A stretch of 64,000 nucleotides of DNA from Sipunculus nudus (taxonomy: Eukaryota; Annelida; Sipuncula; Golfingiida; Sipunculidae): positions 60,796,250 to 60,860,249 of the forward strand of contig CM049318.1 in assembly GCA_026874595.1 (NCBI GenBank), written 5' to 3'. A model generated the notes under the pieces. That model ran no database searches, was not told the origin of the DNA, and saw only the letters and a list, made by a program, of their open reading frames with translations. The position numbers and the translations under genes are program-made. How positions within the stretch are numbered: the first letter of the stretch is position 1; the number at the start of each line of letters is the position of its first letter. Positions 49,940-62,887 of the stretch are shown here, one piece after another.

Positions 49940-49985
49940 ATGACGACTGCCGCCACCCCCGAGACGAACGAGGACAACACACAAG
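49940..49985 (+). CDS. Possible first coding exon, plus strand
   Basis: An ATG in a GC-rich patch opens 15 codons (MTTAATPETNEDNTQ) and one further base before a donor CAAG|GTAACT. The frame is free of stops and the patch has promoter-like base composition. No convincing second exon was found. In the required phase, 50607 onward stays open for 22 codons (QLSPPVQKRPLVSVNK is readable) after a TGCATCACAG acceptor. No product is recognised. Confidence 0.3.
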
Positions 49986-52574
49986 GTAACTGATGCCGTG
50001 ACAACGATCGAAGTCCGGAGAACTTACAGAATCCTGGGTCCCTGTTCATATCCTACGGTGAGGGCCCAGGGAAATAATCTGCGCAGATACAGAATCCTAG
50101 AAAAGGGGGACTCAGTGCCCTTCATGACACAGGCCAATAAATATCTAAGTAGATTTTACGTAACTCTCGCTAGCAGGAGTGTAGAATTACGGGAACAGAC
50201 GCTAAATGCGGCGCTGCTTCTCGGCATAACGCGTGTATTTTTTTCTAGTTTTCCGATTTTCTGTTTCTAAAAACTAAAAAAAAAAAAGAAAAAGAAACAG
50301 TCTTCGCCCCCCTGCGCTCCCTCTCAATCCTCCCCTGATATTATACTCGCAAGTTCGCGATTCAGGTACAACCTGCTTCAACAAACTCTCGTGTTATGCT
50401 GAGTGACACATTTGGGGGTTCCACTAATCGTGACAAATAGAAAACAGTAAAAGACAGCATATATACCTGGGCCAATATTCCAGATCCGACATATTATCAG
50501 TTTGCTGATTGAACATACATTGCTGTGTGCCGCGAAGCACAGGTAATACATGAATCCCTGCCCAGGTTTATATGTGTCACGGCTCGCGAAACCGATAGCT
50601 GCATCACAGGTCAGCTCAGCCCACCAGTACAAAAGCGGCCCCTTGTATCAGTGAATAAGTTGTGCTCTCACCCTTGATAAGACTGATTGGCCTATTTTGC
50701 AATGGTAAAAACTAATTAAAACCTGTTGTTTAGTGTTGAATAGTTTCCCTATTTTAATTGATTGTTCCTTGGATATTACCCTTGCCCTCCACAAAATATG
50801 AATTATTTGAGTATAAAGTTGTTGTGAAACAATCAAACATCCACCCGGGCAACAAAGTAGCAAACGGCGATAAACAAAAAGCACAATAGCAGTTTTTTTT
50901 GTATGTTTGCCATGGCATATACTTGTCAAATTTACAGTGATCAGTATACCTCCAACACGTTATCGTTTTGGTATCGTCTCTGTTTGATTGGTTCGTATAT
51001 CGGTTTGTTGGTTATCAGGTTATATGAGTGGTTTGACTGTAAAATAACTTAGTCATGTACTCAATTTCTAAATTAGACTCAATCCCGTGTTAACGATTTT
51101 GGACAAAATTTGTTGTGTTACATTTCTTTAGTCATATATAAATATAAGCAACATAATTAGCTCTTTCAATGTATCAATTATGTTTTCCTCTCATAAAAAC
51201 AATATTATCATCACAAAGAATATGAATTATTTTGAATAATCAAAAGTTCCTTGATCATTATTTCATTATGGTTTGGAATGATAATTTATTCAACACTTTA
51301 TAAGGAAATTTCATAATGTACTTTGCTTTTTCACTGTATTTGGATGAATGATATCCCGTCAGAAGGATATGACGTGTGACGGTTTTGGCCACAAAACCAT
51401 TGTCTGGAAATATTGTCCGTAATATCCGAGCTATCACAGAGGAAGCCACCCCCCCCCCCCCCACCCCCAGCCTCCCGGTTGCCCATAAGTTCGCAGTTAT
51501 AAAGAAAGCCCAACTATAGGCAAATAAATAGCAGGTGTTAAAGTATTATCTGTTATCATTATTATCACCAAAGGTAAATATGGGAAAAAAAGCCATATTC
51601 TTCTGTGAAAAAGGGGGCAGAACCGAGCGATCATGAGGAGCAGTTACGGAGTTTATGACCTAGGAAATACGATCAAGGTCGAAAATAAATATCAGTGGGC
51701 AATCCGACCCCTATGGCTATTATCCTAACCAAAACTCGGTTTAGGAAAATCGACGAAGGTTACAGATCTAGCACAAACAGGGGCAGTTATTAAAAAACAT
51801 AAAGATCAATTAAAGGAAAATAATTTTGCAGCTCAGGGGGACCTAAGAAAGTCCACCCGTAAAATAATGACCCAACTTTTGATATATAAATTAACCATCC
51901 AACCCCTATAAGCTTAGAGAAAGCCCTATAGAGAAGTGTAATCAGTACGCCGTTGGACGTCGATTTTTCCAGCTAGCCAATGACTATAATATTGTACACT
52001 TAGACGGTAAATGATACTGATCTTGATTGTGACTAGAGCGTGCTTGGTTTTATAGCATAAAATCTGCGCCAATCCATTAGGACAACCGGTGTCTCAGAAA
52101 TGAGCGTTCCAAATAGATTTTGAGAGTCTGATACGCTTAGCCACGCGTTGTGGAAAGCCCTGATAGCTATTATTGAATATTGTAACCGGCATGCACCGGC
52201 ACTAGATCAATAAGGATGGTCTTAACTGCCACTTAAAGCATCCAGAGCTCTGTCTGTCCTCCTACAGATCGTGGCGACAGACATTTCCAACGCTTGGCGG
52301 ATAACATTACCATTTGCCTTGCCTCAAATAATAGCGACACGTGCGTGCCTTTTGGTCTTGATTGACAAATTGTAGACTACTTGTATTAGTCCTTGTTTGG
52401 ACAATACAGTTTCGCATTAAAAGAGGTTTATTTTTTTTATTTTATTAACACGACGTGTTATCAAACTTAAGGACTTCCAATACCAAAGGCAATCCATTAT
52501 ATTATTGATACATGGTTCCTTAAAGTATATGTCATATTTATTTTTAAATTGAAATGAAATATAACTTATCTATT
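49986..52574. other. Non-coding spacer
   Basis: Mostly AT-rich. It includes a block at 50573-50640 that is related, in opposite orientation, to 62855-62924. A poly-C tract lies at about 51448-51463. No gene is supported. Confidence 0.4.
50573..50640 (+). repeat. Block shared with 62855-62924
   Basis: TGTGTCACG, an 18-bp spacer, and TGCATCACAGGTCAG occur here and, on the minus strand, at 62883-62924 with the same spacer length. Similarity continues to the right (GCGGC at the end in both). It could be a dispersed repeat or a paralogous acceptor plus exon start. Confidence 0.55.
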
Positions 52575-53415
52575 AAAAAACAGCAGAAAAAATAAATAGC
52601 TTGGATATTGTCATGTACATGTATTTTAATATCAGCCTAGTAAACATGGCTATATGCAGCTCTAACTGGGTCCTTACATTAAAATAAATGTACTTTATAA
52701 AACAGCTTTGAAAATTAGTTCTAGAAAATTAATTTATATATGAAAATTTTATCAGTACATATTTCATTAAAAATAGCACTGTACCATTAGTTTCGTTTAA
52801 TATTTTCCTGTGGCGTCTATAATATTAATCTAAAATAACTTTAGGATTAGTTTTAGAGTGAGGGTTTTTCCTTTTACAGGAATGCTAATGGAGATGAATT
52901 AAAAGCATAGAACAGGAGTCTGAAATAATGTGATGAAGTTATATTAAGTCCTGGAGGGACATGTGCCACTGTGGTAACCATCATGACGTCACAAGTGTAA
53001 CAAAACCAATAAATTAAGTTTGAAAGCTGTTTTAATAAAATTTTTGTTCTATAAGTACGGTTCATGTCATTTTAAACCACATACAGACTTTTTTCTAGTG
53101 TGTCTTTGTCGTTTCAAAATAAAATCTAATTAAAATGAAAAGAAATTCAAATTTCCAATTAAAAAAAGAGACATAGCAGAGAAAACAATTAGCTTGGGAT
53201 ATTGTCATGTACATGTGTTTAAATATTAGCCAAGTAACTTGCATTAAAGCACTAAAAAATGTCTGAAAATCAATTAATTAAATAAATGAAAATTTCATTA
53301 GAACTTCTAGCATGAGAAAGAACACTAAAATATTTCTTGTGGGTCTTATATATTGTTTAAAATAAATTTGCGATTTATTTCAAAGGACTTCTGGTTTTTG
53401 CCAGGGGTGCTATTT
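52575..53415. repeat. Two diverged direct copies of an about 250-300-bp block
   Basis: 52575-52885 and 53165-53415 share AGCTTGGATATTGTCATGTACATG, in parts, then AAATGAAAATTTCATTA-like text, and near the end TTTTTCC/TTTTGCCAGG with a conserved order. The offset is about 590 bp. No coding is seen. Confidence 0.5.
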
Positions 53416-54358
53416 TAAGCCTGCTCTCGGATTTGAGTCTTAAATAATGATATTACAGCAAACCCCAAGGATCGAGGCTGTAAACATTCTTCCAGGCCTT
53501 CAGAGACTGTTATCTGTCGAGGAGCGGTCTCAATGTTAAAGCTGATCATCCGATCATGAATTTTACATAGCGAGCGTCCCTCGACTAAACCTAAGCTCGA
53601 CATTAAACAAGACTTGCTCGGCTTAAGGCACGAATGAGATTTATTTTGTGTGCTTTAGTTAACATAATTCTTGAAAGAGTCATAGAGAAAAAAAGTAAAA
53701 AAAAAAGAAAAGAAGGCAGGTACCCTTATGAAATGTTGATGAAGAATGCGAAAATGAAATCTCTTGAAACCAGCTATACAGACGAAACTGTTACCATGGT
53801 TACTGGATCATGAGGATGAATCTATATATCCATCTCACCACCAAAATCAAGTTTTATCCAAATTTCTCCGCATTCTTTGCTAAATCCTGAAAGCATCGCC
53901 CACTAGTAGACGATTCACGTGTACAGAATTCAAAGTGGGTCCATCAAACGCTGCAGAATATTTTAAAATTTTTCATATTATTATATGCGACATCTATTTA
54001 AAAGTATCAAAAAGGTAATGGCTTCGGATAGGTCAAGCTAACTGTACAGTCAAGACCTGTTCCTTCCAGGGAAATTAATCGCTTTCGAAATTTTTTGTAC
54101 AGTAAAAGAATCAAAGGCACAGCTTGAACAATAAAATTATTCTGATCGATTAAATTCTAATATTTTTCACGGTTTTCATATTTTTTTAACGGTCTGACAA
54201 GCCGGGGGCGAATTTAAACCGAAAGTGACTTCACTCAGATGCCAATTTTTTTTGTTCACGGGTGAGTGGGCGAACTATAATGTTGTTAATGCCCTGCCCA
54301 TGCCCAAAGGAATCTTTTTTTAAGACGCGTGCAGTGAACTTCAGGAATGCTTTGAGCA
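53416..54358. other. Non-coding spacer
   Basis: No supported feature. Confidence 0.4.
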
Positions 54359-54430
54359 GGACGTAGCCTAATGGTGAAGACGCTGGGCTTCGGAGCCGAA
54401 GGTCGTTTATTCGATCCCATTAAAGGGTAG
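54359..54430 (+). ncRNA. tRNA-like sequence (pseudo-tRNA or SINE head)
   Basis: An A-box-like TAGCCTAATGG and a B-box-like TTATTCGATCCC are spaced as in a tRNA, with a CTTCGGA loop region between them. The two acceptor-stem halves do not pair and the anticodon stem is poor, so a working tRNA is unlikely. It may be a promoter-bearing SINE head. Confidence 0.4.
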
Positions 54431-54584
54431 TTTGGATGACGTTTAAACATTTTCTGCATTTAAATTTCAACTAATTAATAATTGTTCTGTTTTTGGTCGA
54501 CCCAATTTTTTGAATAAAATGTTTCGAAAACTATTTTTTTCGGAAGTAAATAAGCTTTAAAACTATACTATCTTATTTATTCTA

Positions 54585-54752
54585 TTATGTAGAAGTAGTA
54601 GTAGTTGTTGTTGTAGCTGCAATATGCCATTCTTGTACAGTATTGGGAGCAGTTCTGTTGATAAAGGCACATATGATTCCAGTGATATCGTAAAGATAGA
54701 CCTGGCAATACATTCCCTCACTAGCGTATACTATACCCAGTATGATACACAT
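54585..54752 (-). CDS. Possible short ORF downstream of a TATA promoter
   Basis: A 55-codon frame starting MCIILGIVYASEG, with three cysteines and one NRT site, ending in a threonine run encoded by a CTA/CAA repeat. A possible acceptor (TTGTACACAG) lies just upstream of the ATG, and a TATA box with a donor lies 130-200 bp further up. The start was chosen as the first ATG after that acceptor. Composition is only weakly protein-like. Confidence 0.2.
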   Translation of the reverse strand: MCIILGIVYASEGMYCQVYLYDITGIICAFINRTAPNTVQEWHIAATTTTTTTST

Positions 54753-54883
54753 GTTAGCTGTGTACAATAGAATCGTCCATCAGGTTTTTCCATGAATCAC
54801 TTTCATGCAGGTCAAAGGTCAGTGTAGGTACTGGCTGCTACATCTGTATCAGAGTCAGACAAGTTCGGCAGAGGATAACGTAC

Positions 54884-54959
54884 CTGAGATAACATAAACA
54901 CGGCTGACTGCTGGCAGCTTGTGCTGTTTAAGACACGTGGTACAGGTGCTGTATTTATA
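54884..54959 (-). promoter_or_regulatory. Candidate TATA promoter and non-coding first exon
   Basis: On the minus strand TATAAATA (54959-54952) is followed about 70 bp later by a strong donor, CTCAG|GTACGT (exon end 54884). A transcription start would be expected around 54925. This is position-based inference only. Confidence 0.3.
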
Positions 54960-57671
54960 CTTAGGGGGCGAGGTCAGTAATTTGTTTTGGGTTATATATT
55001 AAGGCCACACAATAGTTAGTTGTTCTTCTGATTTTTATAGATATTTTTATCTTTTGCAAATGAGGACCAGGTCCTCACTAATTTTGCTATAATTTGTGTT
55101 CTTGCTTCATTTTGATAAAAGAATAGTGAATTTGTTGATGATTATATGCATCCGTGCAAGACCCGAAGCAATTCATTTTTTTTTTTCAATTTTCTGGCAA
55201 ACATGAAAATTCCGCGTATTTTGTCCCAACAGATTATTGAAGAAAAACACGAAAAAAATCACTCGAACTTTCCATATGTTTTGTTCTCAAAGTCCGGAGA
55301 AGGATATATCTTTGTTGGCGAGGCCTTACATACTCTGCTACTATAGGTATCGCTTAAAATAGGTACACTCAATGTCTAGCTTACGTTTTTCCATTATCAC
55401 ATACACTTAATGTGTATAACATATGTTTGTTTTTCTTTGACATGGAACGGTACCCCTATTCTATGTTGCCATCTTTGCCGTCGCGTTATTCCGTTTTGGG
55501 TCCAATCGCGATCAAACTCTCTCCCGCAGATAGATTCGCCTCTTGGTATACTGTAATATACAGTGACATACTGGTATACTTTGACTGCATAGTGTCGAAT
55601 TCATGTGCCCTTGGCGAAGGCTAACCGACTGATTCCTGTCAAGCATTTAGAAACTTTTGCTTTGCCATTAGGATTATTCATTGGTCTTGATTTAAACCTG
55701 AATGTCGATGTCCGTCTGTACAGCTCCATGCCCCCAATACGCCGCATCCTAATGTGTGCTAGATGTCACACACAAACTCGTTCATTTCTGCTCATAATAA
55801 TAATAATTAAAATGATTAAAAACAATGAGTTGTCCACATTTATACTTTCAGTCTGCTCATCTCATCCCCATTTTTTTGGTGTTCATTTTTCATATCGAAG
55901 GAGTATGGATACCACATCAACCGTAAATTACATGTCCCCATTCTTGTGTCCTTCAGCTTACGTGCGTTTAAATCCTGACATTTTACATTCACGCACAATC
56001 CACGTGACATCAATTCTTTATCCAATTCTTATTAGCATATGACATCATCGATATTACGGACAAGACATATTAATGCATCGATTGATGCAAGAGGTCCGAT
56101 ACCAATGGCTCGGACAAGGGTATATAGGTGAATTATACTGGGATGAATTCCAGTGGGCTTAAACACCTACTGAACCCACATTTTCGTTTTTTTTTAATGT
56201 GGGCCAGTGCCTAACAGGCTTCAATTATTCCTTACTATAAATAATATATTGTTATTTTATTAACTGTACACGTGAAAAATAAGTGTCATGTACTATAATG
56301 TGGGTTCATATAAACATACATAGATCAGCTAGAACATGAAGTAAACCCACCGAAAATGTGTGTTCAATGCCCAACAGGCTTCTACTACATACTTATATAA
56401 ATAGTATATAATAATATTTTATAAGTTAGAAATATTAGTGTCACTTCTTGGCTTATTTTTGTGGACGTGTTACGCGATGCCATTGACAAAAATACCAAAA
56501 GTGGGTTCACTTTGCACATAATAAATGTGGGTTTACAGTCAGAAATGTGGAAATTCGTAAAAATCAAAATGTACGGGTTAGCTAGCCGAGTGTGTATTGG
56601 GCACTGTACCCACATTTTCTGCATAAAAATGTGGTTTCACTTGTTGTTTTAGCTCACTGAAGTTCATCCCCGTATACAGCAGCTATTCCCTGACACGTAA
56701 TGCTTTACGATTTTCGATTGCTCTGACATGAATAGTGATAAAATAAATATCTTCTTCCATAAAATGCTATACATGCGACAGAATATGATTTATTATTCAG
56801 TATATTTTTCGCAAGTAACATACTGCGACACAGTTTGTGAAAACTGAGACAATGTGATTCACTTTGTGGTTCGAATTCACAAAATTCGCATTAGAAAAAA
56901 ATATCTTGAAAAAAAGGCGAAGATTTATTAATGCGGTACTTTTTGTTTAGTTACTTTATTTATACCTATACTTTATTTTTGTAAGGTTTTTTGATTTTCA
57001 TGTATATTGCATAAAAATCGAGAAAAAAAACATGTTATTATGAAAAAGAACATATCTTGCACATGAGGTATCTGGACACGAAAGATTAATATCATTTAAT
57101 ATAAAATCATTCATATTAACTCTCGACAATGAAAATGAATTTTCAACCCCTTGGGTTCCGTTGGACTTTTGCGCATTATTTAATCAAGTAATATTGTCAT
57201 GTTCTTGAACCAGATGTGTAGCTGGACCCTACAGACCTCCACAAGAATCCTATTCTAAAATTCCTGTGTTTCTGTGTACGCAGTGCCAGGAGCATTATCC
57301 CGGTTTACGAGTGAGCTCTACGGCAATGCTAACCCTAATACCCATGAATGGCTACGGCCTGGACAAAGAAATAAAGAAAAAAAGGCTTATAATGGTGATC
57401 CAGAGAAGTATACAAAAATCAATGGATTGTTCGCTAACCCTCCACAATCATACAAAATTCCGTGCAGAACTTTTTTGTTAAGCTACTAGCAATCAAACCA
57501 AATAATAAGACCAAGGAGGGAAATAAAGTACTACGTCTCTTGGCAGAGTTTTTTTCCACTGCTTCCTGTATAGTGAGGACACCAAAATGTCAAAACGGAA
57601 AATTCACATCAATTCAACATCGTAAATATGGAGCCAGCCACCGTAATATCAAGACAAATTTTATATTTTGA
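54960..57671. other. Non-coding spacer with a MITE-like inverted arrangement
   Basis: Open frames up to 145 codons occur at 55412-56042 but look random. Between about 56170 and 56643, ACCCACATTTTC-type text followed by GTGCCYAACAGGC appears twice directly (56170, 56345) and once inverted near 56595-56640, which suggests a decayed inverted-repeat element. No gene is seen. Confidence 0.4.
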
Positions 57672-58510
57672 GTCGAACAGGCATCCTTCAGTCTCGGAAG
57701 ACTATGGAGTATCCCTGGTATGGTGTTTAAGAGCAACGTCTTGTATGGCTGGTCAGGCCAATGCGGGGGTGGCATTCTCTCCTACAGCGAGTTCACAGGA
57801 ACTCTGATGCTGTTCTGTCGGTTTGGCTTCTGGCTTTCCTCTTCTGTCTCTTGGCTTTGGTTTGCTGAGATAAAGTCTCTTAGAACTTGGTGAGGCCTTT
57901 CTGTACTGTCCGCCTACAGGTTGTTCGATCTGAGGCGGTGTCTTCCCAGTTGTTCAGTTATATGCCCATGGCCTTCAGGTCTCTCTTGCAGACATCTTTG
58001 TAGTGGAGTTGGGTTCTACTTAGAGGCGTGCCTCCTGTGCCAGTATTTCACCGTAAAGGAGGTCCTTTCGGATGCGACCTTCGTCCATTCTAACGACGTG
58101 TCCGAGCCATTCCATGCGTCTTTGAGTATGGAGTACATGATGGGGATTTCAGCTCTCTTCATGACAGCAGCGTTTGACACTTTATCCTGCCAGCAATATT
58201 CGGTGGGGACGTGCGGAAAGCATTCAGTTTGTGCTCCTGTCGGGCGCGAAATCACTGTCATACAGCAAGGTGCTCACAACACAGGCTCTTTGGACCTGAA
58301 TCTCGGTGTGTTCTGTGTTCTTGCTGTTGTTCCACATTCTCTTGGTCAGCCTGGACATGGCGTTGGCCGCCTTGCCAATACGGTTGTTCAGCTTAGAGGT
58401 CGTTCAGTCCAGTTAGACGAAGTCATTGACGACTTCGAGCTGGTGATCTGAGATTCCGATGCCCCTTGAACTTTAGATGCAGACCTTTCACAACAATGTA
58501 GTACTTCCGG
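57672..58510 (-). pseudogene. Decayed LINE 3' fragment (end of ORF2)
   Basis: On the minus strand, pieces in shifting frames read IGKAANAMSRLTKRMWNNS, then EIQVQRACVVSTLLY, then RRMEWLGHVVRMDEGRI with LLYGE, and near the end ECHPRIGLTSHTRRCS. This is the well-known C-terminal part of invertebrate LINE polyproteins after the reverse transcriptase. Several frameshifts and stops break it. The 3' end is near 57672. No 5' part is present. Confidence 0.8.
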
Positions 58511-61500
58511 AGGTACTAATAGGTGCAACGATCCTGCCAGGCACGGTTATTCAGACATTAATATTTCTGTCAATTTACTTTTTTGTATATATATTTATAT
58601 ATATATATACCCGCCTCCATACTTTAAATATTAATATAATTAAGTACTTATATCTGCAAAATTTCATTCAGTTTCGGACTGCATGACAGTCCATTGATAT
58701 GCTGGTGGTAACCAGGACCCGGGTCTTTATTGTGTATTCAACCCCATTGTTGAGCCATAACCACCGAGCACCCCCGAATTGCGCACTCGTTTGAAAGTGA
58801 AATACGGCCGGGGGACACTTCCTCCGAAATAAGCCCGCAGTGCGTCCATCATTGGTGGGGACTGACCGTGAAAAATCTCATTGCTAATCGTGTGAGATCT
58901 CTTGTAATCTACCCGTAGAATACAGAAACCTTATTTGCCTTTATTTAATCTATAGTTCCTTTTGATAAACCATATTTACATATCTATCGATTACTTTATA
59001 AGGGTTTCTGCAACCCAAGCCAAAAGACATTTTAGAACTTTTCCAGGAATTCAAAGACCTTATCAACAATTTCCGAGGACTTAAGTTACGTATAAATTAT
59101 GATCAAGACTAATTGATAGCTTGATGCCTTAATTACTAATATGCCATTAGGCTTTCATTCAGGCATTGTGGGAAATGGGTAAAACACGTGCTTTAGTCCT
59201 ACACGGGACATACACGGGAATGGCAACATTGCTTTCAGTCTGTAAGGCCTGTACAGCATAACAGAAATGTGTAGATTTAATCTCCCTTAATGTCAAAATT
59301 AGCTGTGTAAACCAAATTTCCATGACATCCGAGGAACCCGTGGGAAATAAAAAAAAACATTTCAAGCACTTTTGATGCCTTGAATTTAATGTTTTAAATT
59401 CCCTGACTTTCCAGTTTTTGAAGGACCCTTAAAACTGTTGAAAAACTAAAGACAACCAGTCCCTTCCATCTTTCCTTATAAATGCATTTGGCCTTATTTT
59501 ACAAAATCTATTATAACCAGCAATAAGGGTAACATATTTCCCGTATGGGACAAGTGCTCGGCGGTCATCAATCAGAAAAGATTGTCGGGGTTCTCCTCAA
59601 CAGCAGTCGATAATTCTACATAAAACAGCAATGTAAACATACAATGAGCTGGTACTGTCACAGGCTGAAGGTGGTCTGACTGGGTAGGGCAATGTGTCTG
59701 CTGCGTGCCTATTTCACATTCGTGAGCTTCTAAAACCAGGCCGCCGGAATAATGTGCCTTTCAATAAACAGTGGCATCTTTGAAAATTTGTTCTGTAAAT
59801 CTATGGATATTTGATGTGCCTTCGTGTATTAAAATGCCTTAATAATTCGACTGCCTTCTAGCTATTACAGCTGCAGTGTTTCTTTATATAGGTATATCGA
59901 TCGGTGCAAGGCGACGGTTCGATCACCGATGGCTCTGGCAAAATCGGAATCAAATTTAAACATAATTATATTGAACTTATACTTATAATCGGACAGATTT
60001 AGGATTTTTATAAAAAATGTATCGTATGAAAAATATTGCAACAAAGATTTAAGAATTTTGTCAAGATATTCCACCGCAAATATAGCGCTGCTGGCACTGT
60101 TAGCTTTTTTGTTGCCTTCGTCAAGACTGTGAACATCTAATATTGCTTAAACATAACAAAAGCTCTCTATATATATACCGACACTGCTTTCCTTTGATTC
60201 ACAGGAATATCATTCACGGGATGATCTTCATATTAAAGCGCGTCGTGAATTTATTCTACTACAATGCACGGGAGCTGGTGACTTTGTCGCCCTTTACAAG
60301 GTCCCCTGCTCTCAAACGATGCAGCGCCAGTTAATTGCCTCCGAGAGGAGGATATGCGTTCATCAACGTTCGTGTAAGTGTTTGTTTACAACAAAAGTTA
60401 CGCAGTCATGAACGGAATCTCATGAAATGATCAGGGCATTTCGGGAATGGGCCAATGAAGAGTAGATGAGATTTTGGTATGGATCAGGTATACGATCCTG
60501 ATTCAGGAATTTCATCAAGGAATATTCACAAATGTACAATCACTTATGCACGAATGAACCTAGGTTTATGGACCAAATAAGTGAACGCAAACACGGTTTT
60601 GGAAGCATCCCAATATAGGAACCCCTCATATGGTGGAAGCTTGCATTCCTTAGAATGCAGATTTCTAATTTACAATTAAGTTTACGCCGCGAGATGGATA
60701 AAGAAGTGAATTACTACTCATCAGCGGAGTGTTTATCGAGGGATTTATATGATAATTCTAACTCAAAATTGCTGTTTAATGAATGACGAATATATGCTCG
60801 TCATAGACACTGGGGAATCCAAGATAAATAATAAACTATCTCGTCACGGGCACTGAATGTGTTTAACATAAGTACATAACTGACGGGCGCGGTAACATTT
60901 ATAACTTTCTCGGAGTTCCTGCAACAGAAAATATTGCTATTTTCTTTCTACACTCATTGCCTTTACACGATAAAATCGTTCAATAACTCGATCTTTGGCT
61001 TAAGTGACTTAACCAACGCCAACTAGGGACGGTTATGCTGGGTGACACCACCAGGGCGTTGGCACAAGCCCAAAATATGTCCAGACCAATGAGAGAAGGG
61101 CACCGCGGGTTATTAAACCTAAACCTCGTGTTCGAATCCAGCAAACCGTGCAATAGCAAACAGGGCCTAAGTGGACGGAGTTTCAGAACAAATGCCGTGT
61201 ATATAACCATACTTATAATCATCGATATAACATTGGACTTAATATTGATAGACCTAGCTGTCGGGAGATCTTTGGTACGATAATAACAACAACAAAAACA
61301 AATATAGGCTAATTATAATAAAAAAAGCGTCCGATATGGGGACGAAAACCCCGCGCGAAAGATAGTGTTCAGAGTTGGCGCCATGGAATGTTAATTAAAC
61401 ATGTGTTTTCTGGGAACTTTTTAACTGAAAATATTTGGTAAAAGACCCTTGACATCGCTGTATTGCTGTCTTTGACTTTAAACGTAACGAACAGAAAACT

Positions 61501-62187
61501 CCCCCCCCCCCCCCGACCACCCACCCTTGATGTACGGGAAACGGCTCGTGGAGTGACGTCATTGTCCCCAGTTACGTCATGACTCGCACTCCAAAGATTG
61601 CCATATTGTCACATGCTGCGTCCTAGTGTAAACAAATGTGTCATTAAACCCAATAAAACACTCATACCGGGGTTATTTACGCTTGGATTTACACCAAAAT
61701 TGAACTCCTTAGACATTTTCACAATGCCACCCTAAATGATAAAATTCAATAAAACCCATGATATCGTCTCCAGATATCGTGTAGAACAGAGAGGAAATGC
61801 ACTTCATCAGAGGCAAGGTGTTTTATTTACCGACCCGAACGTGATATAGTGATTGTATGATATAAGTTCTGAATCGGAGGCTTTATTAAGATCCTCTTTC
61901 AGTAAGGTCAGGCACATAAAAAAGCTGACACAATATAGGTATTTGTAATTATTATTAAAGGTATTGGGAAGACGATAGAATAAAATAAGTTCCAGAAGTG
62001 GTCCGGGGGCACAGCTACAGCTAGACAGACGTACAGGTGTCTGGTCTGGCAATAAACCTGGCTACAGCTTTCACTGGCGGCTACCACAATGATTTAAAAT
62101 GATGTGTCGGACCAGACGCCGATAAACAGATGCAGCCTTTTCCGTGTGCTGGGAACATGTAGTCTATTCTAGTACAACAGTTCTTAC
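58511..62187. other. Non-coding spacer
   Basis: No supported exon over about 3.7 kb. A B-box-like GTGTTCGAATCCAG at about 61128-61141 has no matching A box. A poly-C tract lies at about 61501-61514. Reading frames here are short and lack splice context. Confidence 0.4.
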
Positions 62188-62251
62188 CTCGGGAGGCCTT
62201 CTGTTGGGAACAATCACCTCATAATGAATGAAAGAGCAACGTGGTAATAAA
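62188..62251 (-). CDS. Possible exon following 62754-62887, minus strand
   Basis: A 64-bp candidate with a strong donor (CCCGAG|GTAAGAA) and a weaker acceptor (TTTTTTTACCTGAAG). In the phase set by the exon at 62754-62887 it is fully open, with HYEVIVPNRRPPE readable. A shorter alternative starts after CCCAACAG. The intron between them would be 502 bp. Confidence 0.3.
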
Positions 62252-62753
62252 CTTCAGGTAAAAAAATAACACCTTACATAACCATGTCTGAGAAGGCTAA
62301 CAATACCTCAACGATACCTATGACTTCGAGAGAAAGCGTAAAAATGTCATAAAAAAGTAAACCCTTAAAATATAAAGATCAATTTTTCATTCTATATAGA
62401 CAGAGTGCCTATGTTGTTATTTTATCGATCATATACACCTCACTAAGTATTATATTAAACCGTGTCATTTGATAAATGGAAAAAAACTCAGAAATTAAAC
62501 CGGGTATCTCCGCCAATATTCTAGATCACCATATCCTGGATATTACCAGGAGCCTGATCAACCCTGCTCACCGGATCTGTTTGCAACTTTAGCAACAAGC
62601 TTATACACGGATATCGTTGTAATTGCGTGTAGAGTTTGGGTAACACCCAAGAAACAATTAGTTAAATTTTTGAAGTAATCTTGATCATAACTGTATACTA
62701 GTATATTGTTTGAAGGATTCTTTATTACTGCGAAATGGGATATTTATTTTTAC

Positions 62754-62887
62754 CTGCCAAGGACTAGACCCTCCTCTGACACTGGTACCAGGAGATCAAA
62801 TTTCCGACCGCGGTGAAAGTTTTCCTCGCATTCATGCACAGGTGTGATATTATCGGAGCCGCCTTTGGTCTTGCTGGCAGACCTGAC
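62754..62887 (-). CDS. Internal exon candidate, minus strand (unidentified)
   Basis: A 134-bp stretch between an acceptor (GTTGCATCACAG) and a donor (GGCAG|GTAAAA). It is open for 44 codons plus two bases: it begins VRSASKTKGGSDN, contains HECEENFHRGRKF, and ends DLLVPVSEEGLVLG. Composition is clearly protein-like. I do not recognise the family. The acceptor region is shared with 50573-50614, so exonisation of a repeat is an alternative. Confidence 0.5.

Noticed and set aside
54359-54430. Functional tRNA gene
   Set aside because: The A and B boxes are present but the acceptor and anticodon stems do not pair properly.
55412-56042. Two overlapping plus-strand frames (70 and 145 codons)
   Set aside because: No splice context, no recognisable motif, and composition like translated AT-rich spacer.
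57921-58451. 176-codon open frame on the plus strand
   Set aside because: The minus strand carries recognisable LINE protein blocks over the same stretch, so this frame is a shadow.
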